Source of the DNA: Cupriavidus malaysiensis
Lineage (GTDB): Bacteria; Pseudomonadota; Gammaproteobacteria; Burkholderiales; Burkholderiaceae
DNA: 64,000 nucleotides
NCBI RefSeq assembly: GCF_001854325.1
Contig: NZ_CP017755.1
Span: 2,170,001 to 2,234,000, forward strand
Direction of reading: 5' to 3'
The position numbers and the translations under genes were made by a program. Below are positions 47,998 to 57,117 of the stretch, one piece after another (the stretch's first letter is position 1; every line of letters begins with the position of its first letter). The notes under the pieces are model-generated. The model was given only the letters and a program-made list of their open reading frames with translations, was not told the origin of the DNA and did not search any database.

Positions 47998-49227
47998 TCA
48001 GGCCGGCCAGCGGCGGAACACCAGCGAAGTGTTGATGCCGCCGAAGGCGAAGTTGTTGCTCATGACGAATTCCGCGTCGAGGCGGCGCGGCGCGCCGATG
48101 ATGTGGTCGAGCGGCGCGCAGCGCGCATCGGGCGTGGCCAGGTTCAGCGTCGGCGCGAACCAGCCGTCGCGCTGCATCTCGATGGTCATCCATGCCTCGA
48201 GCGCGCCGCAGGCGCCCAGCGTATGCCCGATGTAGCTCTTCAGCGAGCTGACCGGCACCGCGTCGCCGAGCACCGCGTGGGTGGCCTGCGCCTCGGCGAT
48301 GTCACCGTGCTCGGTCGCGGTGCCGTGCGCATTCACGTAGCCGATGCGCGCGGGCTCCAGCCCGGCGTCCTCCAGCGCCAGCCGCATGGCCTGGGCCATG
48401 GTGTCGGCCTTGGGCTGGGTCACGTGGGCGCCGTCGCTGTTGGTGCCGAAGCCGACGATCTCGGCCAGGATGCGCGCGCCGCGCGCCTGCGCGTGTTCGA
48501 GCTCTTCCAGCAGCAGCGTGCCGGCGCCCTCGCCCAGCACCAGCCCGTCGCGCGCGCCGTCGAAGGGGCGCGGCGTGGTGTGCGGCGCATCGTTGCGCGT
48601 GCTGGTGGCGAACAGGGTGTCGAACACCGCGGCCTCGGTCGGGTCGAGTTCTTCCGCCCCGCCGGCCAGCATGGCCACCTGGCGCCCGGCGCGGATCGCC
48701 TCGTAGGCATAGCCGATGCCCTGGCTGCCCGAGGTGCAGGCGCTCGAGGTGGTGATGATGCGGCCGGTGATGCCGAAGAACACCCCCATGTTGACCGCCG
48801 TGGTGTGCGGCATCATGCGGATATAGGTGGTGGCCGTGATGTCCTCGGTCGAGCGCTCGGTCAGCATGCGGCCGAAGTCCGCCACGGCCGCCGGCGTGCC
48901 GGTCGAGGAACCATAGGCGATACCCAGCCGGCCGCTGCCGAGCAGCGGGTCGCCTTCGAGCCCGGCCTGGCGCAGGGCGGCCTCCGCCGCCAGTACCGAC
49001 ATCAGCGCCACCCGCCCCATCGCGCGCGTGCGCTTGCGCGTGTAGTGCTCCGGCAGCTCGAAGTCCGGCACCGGTGCCGCGAGCTGGGTGTTCAGGCCGC
49101 GGAAACTGGCCCAGTCCGGCATGCGCACCACGGCGCTGCGCCCTTCCTGCAGGCGCGCGCGCACCGCCGCCCAATCGTTGCCCAGCGCGCAGACCGCGCC
49201 GGCGCCGGTGACCACGACACGCTTCAT
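47998..49227 (-). CDS. apeR: Beta-ketoacyl-ACP synthase (ApeR-like)
   Basis: This is a 409-residue ketosynthase of the FabB/FabF type with an intact Cys-His-His triad: Cys164 in TTSSACTSGSQG, His301 in VNAHGTATEHGD and His335 in SYIGHTLGACG. It condenses malonyl-ACP with the growing chain in aryl-polyene synthesis. It follows the ketoreductase with a 4-base overlap, matching the O-P-Q-R gene order of described aryl-polyene clusters, which is why I call it ApeR-like. Confidence 0.88.
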   Translation of the reverse strand: MKRVVVTGAGAVCALGNDWAAVRARLQEGRSAVVRMPDWASFRGLNTQLAAPVPDFELPEHYTRKRTRAMGRVALMSVLAAEAALRQAGLEGDPLLGSGRLGIAYGSSTGTPAAVADFGRMLTERSTEDITATTYIRMMPHTTAVNMGVFFGITGRIITTSSACTSGSQGIGYAYEAIRAGRQVAMLAGGAEELDPTEAAVFDTLFATSTRNDAPHTTPRPFDGARDGLVLGEGAGTLLLEELEHAQARGARILAEIVGFGTNSDGAHVTQPKADTMAQAMRLALEDAGLEPARIGYVNAHGTATEHGDIAEAQATHAVLGDAVPVSSLKSYIGHTLGACGALEAWMTIEMQRDGWFAPTLNLATPDARCAPLDHIIGAPRRLDAEFVMSNNFAFGGINTSLVFRRWPA

Positions 49228-49955
49228 CCGATCATCCCTCCGTTGACCGAGATCACCTGGCGGGTGATGTAGGCCGCGTCCGGCGACATCAGGAAGGCCA
49301 CCGCCGCCGCGACTTCGTCGGGCGTGCCGAGGCGGCGCGCCGGGATCATCTTCAGGGCCTCCTCGCGTACGTGCGCTTCGACCATGTCGGTGTCGATCAG
49401 CCCCGGCGCCACGCAGTTGACGGTGATGGCGCGCTTGGCCAGTTCGATCGCGAGCGCCTTGGTGGCGCCGATGATGCCTGCCTTGGCCGCGCTGTAGTTG
49501 GCCTGGCCGCGATTACCCACCAGCCCCGAGACCGAGGACAGCGTGACGATGCGGCCCGGCGCGCGGCGCTGCACCATCGGCATCACGACCGGGTTCAGCA
49601 CGTTGTAGAAGGCGTCCAGGTTGGTGTGCACCACCTCGTCCCATTCCTCGCCGCTCATGGCCGGGAACGCGGCATCGCGCGCCAGCCCGGCGTTGCAGAC
49701 CACGCCGTAGTAGCAGCCGTGCGCCTCGATGTCGGCCAGCAGGGCGGCGCTGCTGGCGGCACGGTCGGCCACGTCGAAGCTCAGCACGCGCGCGCTGCGG
49801 CCAAGCGCGCGCACGGCGTCGGCGACCGACTCCGCTTCATCGCGCCGCGCGCGGCAGTGCACGACGATGTCGTAGCCGTCGCGCGCCAGGCGCAGCGCCA
49901 CCGCGCGGCCGATGCCGCGCGAGGATCCGGTGACGAGTACGTTGAGGTTGCTCAT
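49224..49955 (-). CDS. apeQ: 3-ketoacyl-ACP reductase, FabG-like (ApeQ-like)
   Basis: This is a 243-residue short-chain dehydrogenase. The NADPH motif is VTGSSRGIGRAVA, the NAG motif is VCNAGLARDAAF, the catalytic Ser and Tyr-x-x-x-Lys are in TLSSVSGLVGN and YSAAKAGIIGA, and it ends AYITRQVISVNGGMIG. It reduces the 3-keto group after each condensation. The position between the dehydratase and a ketosynthase matches ApeQ. Confidence 0.92.
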   Translation of the reverse strand: MSNLNVLVTGSSRGIGRAVALRLARDGYDIVVHCRARRDEAESVADAVRALGRSARVLSFDVADRAASSAALLADIEAHGCYYGVVCNAGLARDAAFPAMSGEEWDEVVHTNLDAFYNVLNPVVMPMVQRRAPGRIVTLSSVSGLVGNRGQANYSAAKAGIIGATKALAIELAKRAITVNCVAPGLIDTDMVEAHVREEALKMIPARRLGTPDEVAAAVAFLMSPDAAYITRQVISVNGGMIG

Positions 49956-49960
49956 GCTTG

Positions 49961-50527
49961 TTACCCTTGGAATTTCCCTGCTTGTGTCGCTTCAGGTTGT
50001 GTCGTTGGCCGCGTGCCCGCCTGCGCCTGCAGGAAAGCCTGCGCGTCGTCGGGCTGGTAGACGGAGAGGTTGGCCTGCGCCAGCATGCGGCCGTCCTGCT
50101 CGATGGTGCAGGCGAACATGCCCAGTCCGTTGTCGCCCGCCAGCTCCGAGCGCACGCGGATGGTCAGTTCGCTGCCGACCGCGAAGGAAGGCTGCGCGCA
50201 TTCGTAGCGGCGCGTGCCGAGCAGGAAGCCGATGCCCGGCGCCCGCCCGGCGCGGCGGTCGCGCATGCCGGCCCAGGCCGCGATGGTCTGCGCCATGTAC
50301 TCCACGCCGACCCAGGCCGGCATGCCGGCCTCGTCGACGAAGAGCTGGGTGGCGCGCACCGTGGCGCGCGCCACCGCGTCGTCCTCGCCGGCATGCAGCA
50401 AGGCGTCGATCAGCAGCATGGCACCGGCGTGCGGCACCACCTCGGCCACCGGCGGCAGCACCTCGGGCGCCGCCGCGACAGGGCTCGCCGCCACCCCGGC
50501 GATGCCGGCATCCTGGCTGTCAGTCAT
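49961..50527 (-). CDS. apeP: 3-hydroxyacyl-ACP dehydratase, hotdog fold (ApeP-like)
   Basis: The protein has 188 residues. The hotdog landmarks are VVPHAGAMLLIDALLHAG and VGVEYMAQTIAAWAGMRDRR, with the catalytic His in VPHAG. Two earlier ATGs (50545 and 50542) exist, but GGAGG at 50536-50540 sits eight bases before the ATG at 50527, which decides the start (MTDSQDAGIAG). It removes water to build the conjugated chain. ApeP is one of two dehydratases in such clusters; the other is fused to the ligase at 58887. Confidence 0.87.
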   Translation of the reverse strand: MTDSQDAGIAGVAASPVAAAPEVLPPVAEVVPHAGAMLLIDALLHAGEDDAVARATVRATQLFVDEAGMPAWVGVEYMAQTIAAWAGMRDRRAGRAPGIGFLLGTRRYECAQPSFAVGSELTIRVRSELAGDNGLGMFACTIEQDGRMLAQANLSVYQPDDAQAFLQAQAGTRPTTQPEATQAGKFQG

Positions 50528-50547
50528 CTGCGCTGCCTCCATCATGT

Positions 50548-51741
50548 TCAGCCCTGGTCCAGCAGCAGCACGCCGTTGCTGCCGCCGAAGGCGAAGGAAT
50601 TGCTCATCAGGTAGCGCGGCGCCCGCCCCAGCGCGTCGCCGGGCGCCACCAGCGGCTGCGGCGGCAAGGCCGGATCGGCCACGCCGTCCCACCAGTGCGG
50701 CGGCAGCCTGCCCTGAGGATTGTCCACCAGCGTCAGCCACAGCAGTGCGGCTTCGATCGCCCCGGCGGCACCGAGCGCATGGCCGGTCAGCGGCTTGGTC
50801 GAGCTGACCGGGACGTCGCTGCCCAGCAGCGCTGCCACCGCAGGCAGTTCCATGGCATCGTTCTGTGGCGTGGCGGTGCCGTGCAGGTTGACGTAGTCGA
50901 CCGCGCGCGCGTCGATGCCGGCGCGGGCCAGCGCCTGCGCCATCGCCGTGCGCGCGCCCTGCCCGCCCGGCTCGGGTGCCGAGATATGGTAGGCATCGGC
51001 GCTTTCGCCCCAGCCCGCGAGCCGCACCGGGCCCGCTTCGCGCGTCATCAGGAACAGCGCCGCGCCTTCCCCGAGGTGGATGCCGGCGCGGTTGGCCGAC
51101 AGCGGCAGGCAGCGCTGCGGGCTGACCGACTCCAGCGCGCGGAAGCCGGCGATGGTGAAGCCGCACAAGGTATCCACGCCGCCGCACAGCACCGCATCGG
51201 CGGCGCCGCAGGCGAGCAGGCGCGCGGCGGCGGCCATCGCCTTGGCGCTGGAGGAGCAGGCGGTCGACAGCACATAGGCCGGCCCGCGCGCGCCGGTGAG
51301 GCGGGCGAGAAAGTGCGCGGGCGAGCCCAGTTCCTGCTGCCCGTACACATAGCCTGCCGGCCACGTGCCGGACGCCGCGCGCGCCGCCACCGCGCGCTCG
51401 CCTTCGGCGATGCCGGAGGTACTGGTGCCCAGCACCACCGCCACGCGTGCCGGACCGTGCCGCGCCACCGCCGCGTCGACAGCGGCGCGGAGCGGTTCCA
51501 GCGCGGCCAGCAGCATGGCGTTGTTGCGCGTGCGCTGCGCCACCGGCGTGTCCGCCGGCAACGCGGCGGCGGCATCGGCGGCCAAGGGCGCCGTGCCCAG
51601 GTGCAGGCACTCGCCCGGGGTGTAGCGCTCGGTCAGCTCGCCGCCGGCGGGACCATCGCTGCGCCACAGCGCCGCGCGCACGGCCTCGGCGCCGATGCCG
51701 AGCGCGCACGCCACGCCCATCTGGTTGAGGAATACGGTCAT
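50548..51741 (-). CDS. apeO: Beta-ketoacyl-ACP synthase (ApeO-like)
   Basis: The protein has 397 residues with an intact triad: Cys162 in LSTACSSSAKAM, His287 in VNLHGTATPQND and His321 in KPLTGHALGAAG. In described systems ApeO forms a heterodimer with the chain-length factor ApeC, encoded here at 62559. The ApeO assignment rests on gene order and is inference. Its start overlaps the stop of the lipoprotein gene (ATGA), so the two are coupled. Confidence 0.87.
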   Translation of the reverse strand: MTVFLNQMGVACALGIGAEAVRAALWRSDGPAGGELTERYTPGECLHLGTAPLAADAAAALPADTPVAQRTRNNAMLLAALEPLRAAVDAAVARHGPARVAVVLGTSTSGIAEGERAVAARAASGTWPAGYVYGQQELGSPAHFLARLTGARGPAYVLSTACSSSAKAMAAAARLLACGAADAVLCGGVDTLCGFTIAGFRALESVSPQRCLPLSANRAGIHLGEGAALFLMTREAGPVRLAGWGESADAYHISAPEPGGQGARTAMAQALARAGIDARAVDYVNLHGTATPQNDAMELPAVAALLGSDVPVSSTKPLTGHALGAAGAIEAALLWLTLVDNPQGRLPPHWWDGVADPALPPQPLVAPGDALGRAPRYLMSNSFAFGGSNGVLLLDQG

Positions 51742-52376
51742 GGGCGGACTCCATCGCCGGCCGGCGCCGCAGCCAGGTTGCGGATCTCCAGCGTGAAGCC
51801 ATCGCGCCGGTGGGCCAGCGCAATGAGCCGGTCGCCGCGATTGTCCGGGTCGCCCGGATAGCCGATCGCGACCACGGCTTCGGCGCCCTGGCGCAGCTCG
51901 CGCCAGCCCGGCCCCTCGGCCAGGGTCCAGCCCGGCGGCAGCGCCGCCGCCACCGCGGCCGACGGCCACAGCGCCAGCTGCAGGTCGCTCAGGATGCGCT
52001 CCGGCATCAGCTCGGCCGGAGCCCACGGCGAACGCGACACCTGCAGGCGGGTGCCGTCCCAGGCCAGGCGCGCCAGCACCTGCCCGCCCGCCAGCGCGGC
52101 GAGCCGGGTCGTGCCGGCATCGGCCTCGAGCAGGGCCTGCAGTTCGCGCACGTGGTCGGCGCCGGCGCCATCGCGGAAGCGCACGCGGATCTGCTGCTGC
52201 CAGGCCAGGGTGCGCCCCAGCGCGGCCGGCGCAAGCCGCAGCAGCGGCGCGGCGGCGGCCGCAGCGGCCGGAGCGGGCGACGCAGCCGCCACGGCCGGGC
52301 TGGCGGCGGGCGGCGCGGACGTGCCGCACCCGGCAGAGACCCATGCCGTCACCAGGGCGGACACCAGCGCCGGCAT
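51738..52376 (-). CDS. DUF3261-type lipoprotein
   Basis: About 212 residues. The N-terminus MPALVSALVTAWVSAGCGTS has a lipobox (VSAGC), followed by an Ala/Pro-rich spacer and a domain with TLAWQQQIRVRFRDG, LARLAWDGTRLQVSRS and LMPERILSDLQLALWP, typical of DUF3261. Such lipoproteins resemble LolB and accompany the LolA-like protein in polyene clusters, suggesting transfer of the lipid-linked pigment to the outer membrane. The ribosome-binding site is weak. Confidence 0.78.
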   Translation of the reverse strand: MPALVSALVTAWVSAGCGTSAPPAASPAVAAASPAPAAAAAAAPLLRLAPAALGRTLAWQQQIRVRFRDGAGADHVRELQALLEADAGTTRLAALAGGQVLARLAWDGTRLQVSRSPWAPAELMPERILSDLQLALWPSAAVAAALPPGWTLAEGPGWRELRQGAEAVVAIGYPGDPDNRGDRLIALAHRRDGFTLEIRNLAAAPAGDGVRP

Positions 52377-52405
52377 GGCATCACGCCACGCCAGGCGGTC
52401 GGGGC

Positions 52406-53644
52406 TCAGTCGGCGCAAAACTGCTCCAGCACGTTGAGGCGGCGGCGCGACTCGGTGACGAAGGGGTTGTCGCGGTCCCAGGCGTAGCCGGCCAGGATGG
52501 CGCTGATCATGCGGCGGATCTCGTCGGTGGCGTCGGGATGGAAGATCAGCTTCTGGAAGCGCCCTTCGTACCAGGCTTCGACGAAGGTGCGGAAGCAATC
52601 CACGCCGGCCTTCAGCGGCCGGGCGAACTCGGCCTCCCAGTCGACCGCCTCGCCAGCGAAACGGCGTGCCAGGCAGTCCGCCGCCAGGCTGGCCGACTTG
52701 AAGGCGATGGTGACGCCGGAGGAGAACACCGGGTCGAGAAACTCGCCCGCGTTGCCCAGCAGCGCATAGCCGTTGCCCCACAGCGAGCTGACGTTGGCCG
52801 AGTAGCCGGCGATCTGCCGTGCCGGCGTATCCCAGCGCGCATCGGCCAGCAAGCGCGCCAGGCCCGGCTCTTCGCCGACCAGGGTGCGCAGGCGCGCCAT
52901 TTCGTCGCCGGCGTAGCCGTCGAGGAATTCCTTGCGCGCGACCACCCCTTGCGAGCAGCGGCCGTTGGAGAAGGGAATGGTCCAGTACCAGACGTCGACG
53001 TGCTCGGGGTGCACGCTGATCAGGATCTTGTTGCGGTCGAACTCGCCGCTGGGGATGCGATCCTCGACGTGGGTGAACAGCGCGCTGCGCACCGGGAAGC
53101 CGGAGGGCGACTCGAGCTGCAGCAGGCGCGGCAGCACGCGGCCGAAGCCGGAGGCATCGAGCAGGAAGCCGGCGCTCACCTGGTAGCGCGCGCCGTCCGG
53201 CGCCTGCACCGTCACCAGCGGGCGGGCACCGCTCACGTCGACGGCCAGCACCTGGTGCCGGAAGCGGACCTCGGCGCCCTGGCGCGCGGCTTCCCGGATC
53301 AGCACGTCGTCGAAGTGCGCGCGCTGGACCTGGTAGGTGGTGCCCCAGCCCGGCGAGAACTTGTCGCGGAAATCGAAGGCCGTATGGCGGCCGGCGCGCG
53401 AGAAGGCGGCGCCGTTCTTGTACTGGAAGCCCGCTTCCACCACGGCCTGCAGCATCCCTGCCGCCTCGATATAGGCCATGCTCTGCGGCAGCAGGCTCTC
53501 GCCGATCGAGAAACGCGGGAACGTCTCCTTCTCCAGCACCAGCACCTGGATGCCGCGCTGGCGCAGCAGCCCCGCGGCGACCGAGCCCGCCGGGCCCGCG
53601 CCGATGATCAGCACATCGACCTGTTCTACCTGTTCGCTTGTCAT
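52406..53644 (-). CDS. FAD-dependent oxidoreductase with flavin-halogenase signature
   Basis: The protein has 412 residues. FAD motif IIGAGPAGSVAAGLL is at 13-27, followed by FPRFSIGESLLPQSM. Lys76 lies in AGFQYKNGAAF, which corresponds to the active-site lysine segment of phenol/pyrrole-type flavin-dependent halogenases. The diagnostic WxWxIP motif is exact: W219-Y-W-T-I-P224. The C-terminal GNAGEFLDPVFSSGVTIAFK is also typical. It may halogenate the aryl head of the polyene, as brominated xanthomonadins suggest; alternatively it oxidises or desaturates the chain. The start is set by GGAG eight bases upstream; an ATG at 53684 is possible. Confidence 0.8.
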   Translation of the reverse strand: MTSEQVEQVDVLIIGAGPAGSVAAGLLRQRGIQVLVLEKETFPRFSIGESLLPQSMAYIEAAGMLQAVVEAGFQYKNGAAFSRAGRHTAFDFRDKFSPGWGTTYQVQRAHFDDVLIREAARQGAEVRFRHQVLAVDVSGARPLVTVQAPDGARYQVSAGFLLDASGFGRVLPRLLQLESPSGFPVRSALFTHVEDRIPSGEFDRNKILISVHPEHVDVWYWTIPFSNGRCSQGVVARKEFLDGYAGDEMARLRTLVGEEPGLARLLADARWDTPARQIAGYSANVSSLWGNGYALLGNAGEFLDPVFSSGVTIAFKSASLAADCLARRFAGEAVDWEAEFARPLKAGVDCFRTFVEAWYEGRFQKLIFHPDATDEIRRMISAILAGYAWDRDNPFVTESRRRLNVLEQFCAD

Positions 53645-53679
53645 GCAGCGTACTCCATCCTTCTCGAATTCCTGCCCCG

Positions 53680-56058
53680 TCATGGCGCCCCCCGCGGGTG
53701 CGCCGGCACGAAGCCTCGATCTCCTGGTGCCCCGCCCGGCGCCTGCGCCGGACGGAACCATGGCGCCAGTCCCCACACGGTGCCGACCCCGGCCAGCATG
53801 GTCAGCCCGAACACGCGCAGCGCCGGCGTCGCCGACAGCGCGAGCAGGCCGAAGGCCAGCAGCGTGCTCGCCGCGCCCAGCACCACGGCGGTCCAGGAGG
53901 CGCCGTCGCCGGGGTGCTCCAGCAGGAAAATGCCGTAGTCGACACCAACGCCGAGCAGCAAGGCCAGCGCCAGCACCGAGAACAATTGCAGCGGCATCTG
54001 CAGCCAGCCCAGCAGCGCCAGCGCGGCAAGCGCCGCCAGCAGCGTCGGCGCCAGCGCCCGCCAGCTGGCGCGGCCATAGCGCCACGCCAGCAGCAGGGCG
54101 ACGCCGGCGGCACCGGCCAGCAGCAGCCAGCTCATCAATTGGCGGTAGTGGCGCAGCAGGCGGCTCATGCCGTCCACGCGGTCCACCCACTGTACGCCAG
54201 ACAGCCCGCTCACCGCATCCGCCACCGCGCGCATCGTGCCGGGACGCTCCAGCCCCTGCAGCAGGATCACGCTCGCATACCCCTGATCGATCCGGCCCAG
54301 CCACAGCGGGCGCAGCATGGCGGACACCGGGTGCCGCAGCCAGTCTTCCAGGCGCAGCGGGCTGCCCGCCGGTGCGCGCGCCGGCACAACCGCCGCGCCG
54401 CCGAGGGCCTGCGCCACGCGCGCCCGCGCGGCCGCCTCCAGCGGCGCCGCCAGCGCAGCGTCCGCCTGCTGGCGCCGGGCCGACGGCACCCAGTCCGACA
54501 AGGCCAGCAGCCCGGCCAGTTCCTGCCGCGCCAGCAGCGGCGCCAGCGCCGCGCGCGCGGCTTCCTCGCGCTCCAGCACCTGGTCGGGCGAGCCACCCCG
54601 CACCAGCACGAACTGCGCGGGGCTGGGCGCCGCCAGCAGGCGGCCGGCGGCGCGCTGCGCCGCCACCAGCGCCGCCGGCGAACTCTGCAGCTGGCGCACA
54701 TCGTCGGCCACCTGCAGCCGCATCAGGCCGGGCACGATCCACACCGCCAGCGCAAGCGCCAGCAGCACCGTGGCACGATTGGCGCCCACGCGCGGCCAGC
54801 GCGCCAGGTTGGCGGCCAGCCGCTGCGACAGCGGGGTCGGGCGCAGGCCGCCGCGGTCCAGCCAGGGGAACCACAGCACGACCGTGAGGCAGGCCGCCAC
54901 CAGGCCGGTGGCCGAGAACAGCGCCATCTGGCGCAGGCCCGGGAACGGCGCGATGCCCAGCGCCAGGTAGGCCACCACGCTGGTCGCCAGGGCCAGCGCC
55001 ATGCCGGGCAGCAGCGCGCGCATCACGCGCCGTGGCGGCGCACCGCCCTCGGCCTGGCGCGCGACGAAGTAGTGGATGCCGTAGTCCTCGGCCACCCCGA
55101 CCAGGCTGGCGCCGAACACCAGGGTGATCAAGTGCACCCGCTCGAACACCAGCGCCGTCACCGACAACGCTGCCGCCGTGCCGATCGCCAGGGACAGCGC
55201 CACCAGCACGATCGGACGCAGCGAGCGGAAGGCCAGCCACACCAGCAGCAGCACCGCCGCCAGCGAGCCGAGTCCGATCACGTTCATCTCGCGGTTGGCC
55301 TGCGCCGCGGCGGCCTCGGCGTGCAGCGGGATGCCGGCGGCGATGACCTCGACCGCGCCGGCGGGGTCCGCCTGCGCAGCGGCGCGGGCGCGCGCCAGCA
55401 GGTCGGCATAGTCGGTCGCGCCGCTGGCGCTGAAGGCCGGCCGTGTGATGCGGTAGCTCAGCACCACCCAGTGGCGCCCGTCGGCCTCGACGGTGGCGAG
55501 GCCGTCGCGTTCCTGCACGCGCGTGGCGCCGGCGCGCGCCAGCCACCATTGCGGCCACAGGCCGAGCGGGTCCTCGCTCCATTGCGTCAGGCGGGGGCCG
55601 GCCGACAACTGGTAGAGGCGCGCCAGCGCCTGCCGCGCCAGGTCCTCGCCATCGGCGGCGCGCAGCATCTGGCGCTGCCCGTCGGTCAGCAGGCGGTCGC
55701 GCCACGGGCGGTAGAAATCCAGCGCGGCATCGAAATCGAAGGCGGCGAAGCGGTCCTGCGGCTGCAGCAGGCCGCCCCCGTCGCCGAGCGCGGCGCCGAA
55801 GCGGCGCGCGGCGGCGCGCGCCTGCTCCCAGGCCGGCGCCCCCACCAGCACGGCGACCTCGCGCGAGGCGCCGTCGGCCAACTGGCGCAGGGCCTGGTCC
55901 GCCAGCGCGCTGCGCGCGTCGGCCGGCAGCAATGCCATCACGTCGGTGTCGAGCCGGGCATCGCGCCAGAACTGCACCTGGCGCACGACCAGTGCCAGCA
56001 CCAGCAGCAGCCAGGCGAAAGCCAGCGCGCGTGCGCTCGCGGGCCCGCGGCTAGTCAA
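53680..56058 (-). CDS. MMPL/RND-type exporter (ApeM-like)
   Basis: This is a 792-residue membrane protein with two six-helix RND halves. Helix segments include LALAFAWLL-type N-terminus, FASLVGVAEDYGIHYFVAR-like GASLVGVAEDYGIHYFVA (first half) and LLLGVGVDYGIFLLEHPGDG (second half), with the GxxxDYG motif in both. It should move the lipid-anchored polyene from the inner membrane. The start is a TTG overlapping the previous gene's stop, with AGGAG seven bases upstream; no ATG lies near. The lipid-export role is inferred from the LolA-like neighbour. Confidence 0.88.
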   Translation of the reverse strand: MTSRGPASARALAFAWLLLVLALVVRQVQFWRDARLDTDVMALLPADARSALADQALRQLADGASREVAVLVGAPAWEQARAAARRFGAALGDGGGLLQPQDRFAAFDFDAALDFYRPWRDRLLTDGQRQMLRAADGEDLARQALARLYQLSAGPRLTQWSEDPLGLWPQWWLARAGATRVQERDGLATVEADGRHWVVLSYRITRPAFSASGATDYADLLARARAAAQADPAGAVEVIAAGIPLHAEAAAAQANREMNVIGLGSLAAVLLLVWLAFRSLRPIVLVALSLAIGTAAALSVTALVFERVHLITLVFGASLVGVAEDYGIHYFVARQAEGGAPPRRVMRALLPGMALALATSVVAYLALGIAPFPGLRQMALFSATGLVAACLTVVLWFPWLDRGGLRPTPLSQRLAANLARWPRVGANRATVLLALALAVWIVPGLMRLQVADDVRQLQSSPAALVAAQRAAGRLLAAPSPAQFVLVRGGSPDQVLEREEAARAALAPLLARQELAGLLALSDWVPSARRQQADAALAAPLEAAARARVAQALGGAAVVPARAPAGSPLRLEDWLRHPVSAMLRPLWLGRIDQGYASVILLQGLERPGTMRAVADAVSGLSGVQWVDRVDGMSRLLRHYRQLMSWLLLAGAAGVALLLAWRYGRASWRALAPTLLAALAALALLGWLQMPLQLFSVLALALLLGVGVDYGIFLLEHPGDGASWTAVVLGAASTLLAFGLLALSATPALRVFGLTMLAGVGTVWGLAPWFRPAQAPGGAPGDRGFVPAHPRGAP

Positions 56059-56704
56059 AGCGCCGCTCCTGCTCGGGCGTCAGGCGGGCCGCCGTGCCGG
56101 GCTCGATCATCCGCACCAGCGTGCTGTCGCCGCCCGCCTCCTCCCAGCGCACCGAGCGGACGAAGCGGTCGCCGCTCAGCTCGATGCGGCTGAACGCCCT
56201 GCGCAGACCGGCGTCGGCCGGCACCAGCGACAGCGACCAGCCGTGCGCGCCGGCCAGCTTCCCCTCCGCCTGGAAACGTGCCGCCAAGGCGCGCAGGTCG
56301 CCCTGCAGCATGGCCATCACGGTCTGCGCCACCTGCCGCATGGCGGGCTGCGCATCGGCCTGCAGCTGCTGCTGCACGGTGCCGTCGGCGCCGCGCATCA
56401 CCAGCCGCTCGGGCGTCACCAGCAGGCTGGAGACGAAGGGCTCGCGCGTCTGCCAGGACACGCCGCGCCCGCGCGCCAGCACGAAGTCGCCGCGCGCCAC
56501 GAGCGGGTTGGCGAAGCCAGCCAGGCGGCGCGTCTGCTCGAAGCGGCCGTGGACGACCGGCGCGGGATCCAGCCGCGCGGCCACGCCAGCCAGCACGTCG
56601 GCCGCCGGGGCGGACGCGCGCTGCGCCGGCGGCGGCGCAGCCAGCGCGCCGCTGCCCAGCAGCAACGCCAGCAGGCCGGCGGCGCCCGCCTGGCCCAGCC
56701 TCAT
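56051..56704 (-). CDS. LolA-like outer-membrane lipoprotein carrier protein
   Basis: The protein has 217 residues with a signal peptide (GLLALLLGSGALAA|PPPAQ). The LolA-type region is VVHGRFEQTRRLAGFANPLV, GVSWQTREPFVSSLLVTPER and RIELSGDRFVRSVRW. It should shuttle a hydrophobic product (the polyene lipid) across the periplasm between the exporter and the lipoprotein encoded in the operon. It overlaps the thioesterase gene by ATGA and the exporter start by eight bases. Confidence 0.85.
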   Translation of the reverse strand: MRLGQAGAAGLLALLLGSGALAAPPPAQRASAPAADVLAGVAARLDPAPVVHGRFEQTRRLAGFANPLVARGDFVLARGRGVSWQTREPFVSSLLVTPERLVMRGADGTVQQQLQADAQPAMRQVAQTVMAMLQGDLRALAARFQAEGKLAGAHGWSLSLVPADAGLRRAFSRIELSGDRFVRSVRWEEAGGDSTLVRMIEPGTAARLTPEQERRFD

Positions 56705-57117
56705 GGCTTGATCCCCAGGCGCTCCCACAGCACCGGCGGACAGACGAAGCAGAGTTCCCCGCTGGTCGCTTCCACCGCCACCTGGATGGTGTAGCCCTTG
56801 GTCAGGCGCCGCCCGCTGGCCGCGTCGCGCACCAGGTACTCGATCTTCAGGCGGTTCTCCCACTCGGTGATGGTGGCGCGCACCAGCACGGACTGGCCAT
56901 AGTGCAACGGCTGGACGTACTTGATGCGCAGGTCGACCACCGGCCACAGGTAGCCGGAATCGCGCATGGCGGGATAGTCGTAGCGGTAGCGCGCCAGCAG
57001 CGCGCAGCGCGCCTGCTCGAAGTAGCGCAGGTAATTGCCGTGCCAGACCACGTTCATCGGGTCGAGGTCGTGGAAGGCAGGTGTCAGGGTGATCTCGTGG
57101 CTGAGTTCGGATGTCAT
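56701..57117 (-). CDS. Acyl-CoA/acyl-ACP thioesterase, 4-hydroxybenzoyl-CoA type
   Basis: This 138-residue hotdog protein has the active-site loop FHDLDPMNVVWHGNYLRYFE, with the catalytic Asp in DLDPMNVVWH, the family hallmark. It probably releases or edits chains from the carrier proteins; thioesterases occur at this position in aryl-polyene clusters. It is linked by 4-base overlaps to genes on both sides. Confidence 0.9.
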   Translation of the reverse strand: MTSELSHEITLTPAFHDLDPMNVVWHGNYLRYFEQARCALLARYRYDYPAMRDSGYLWPVVDLRIKYVQPLHYGQSVLVRATITEWENRLKIEYLVRDAASGRRLTKGYTIQVAVEATSGELCFVCPPVLWERLGIKP

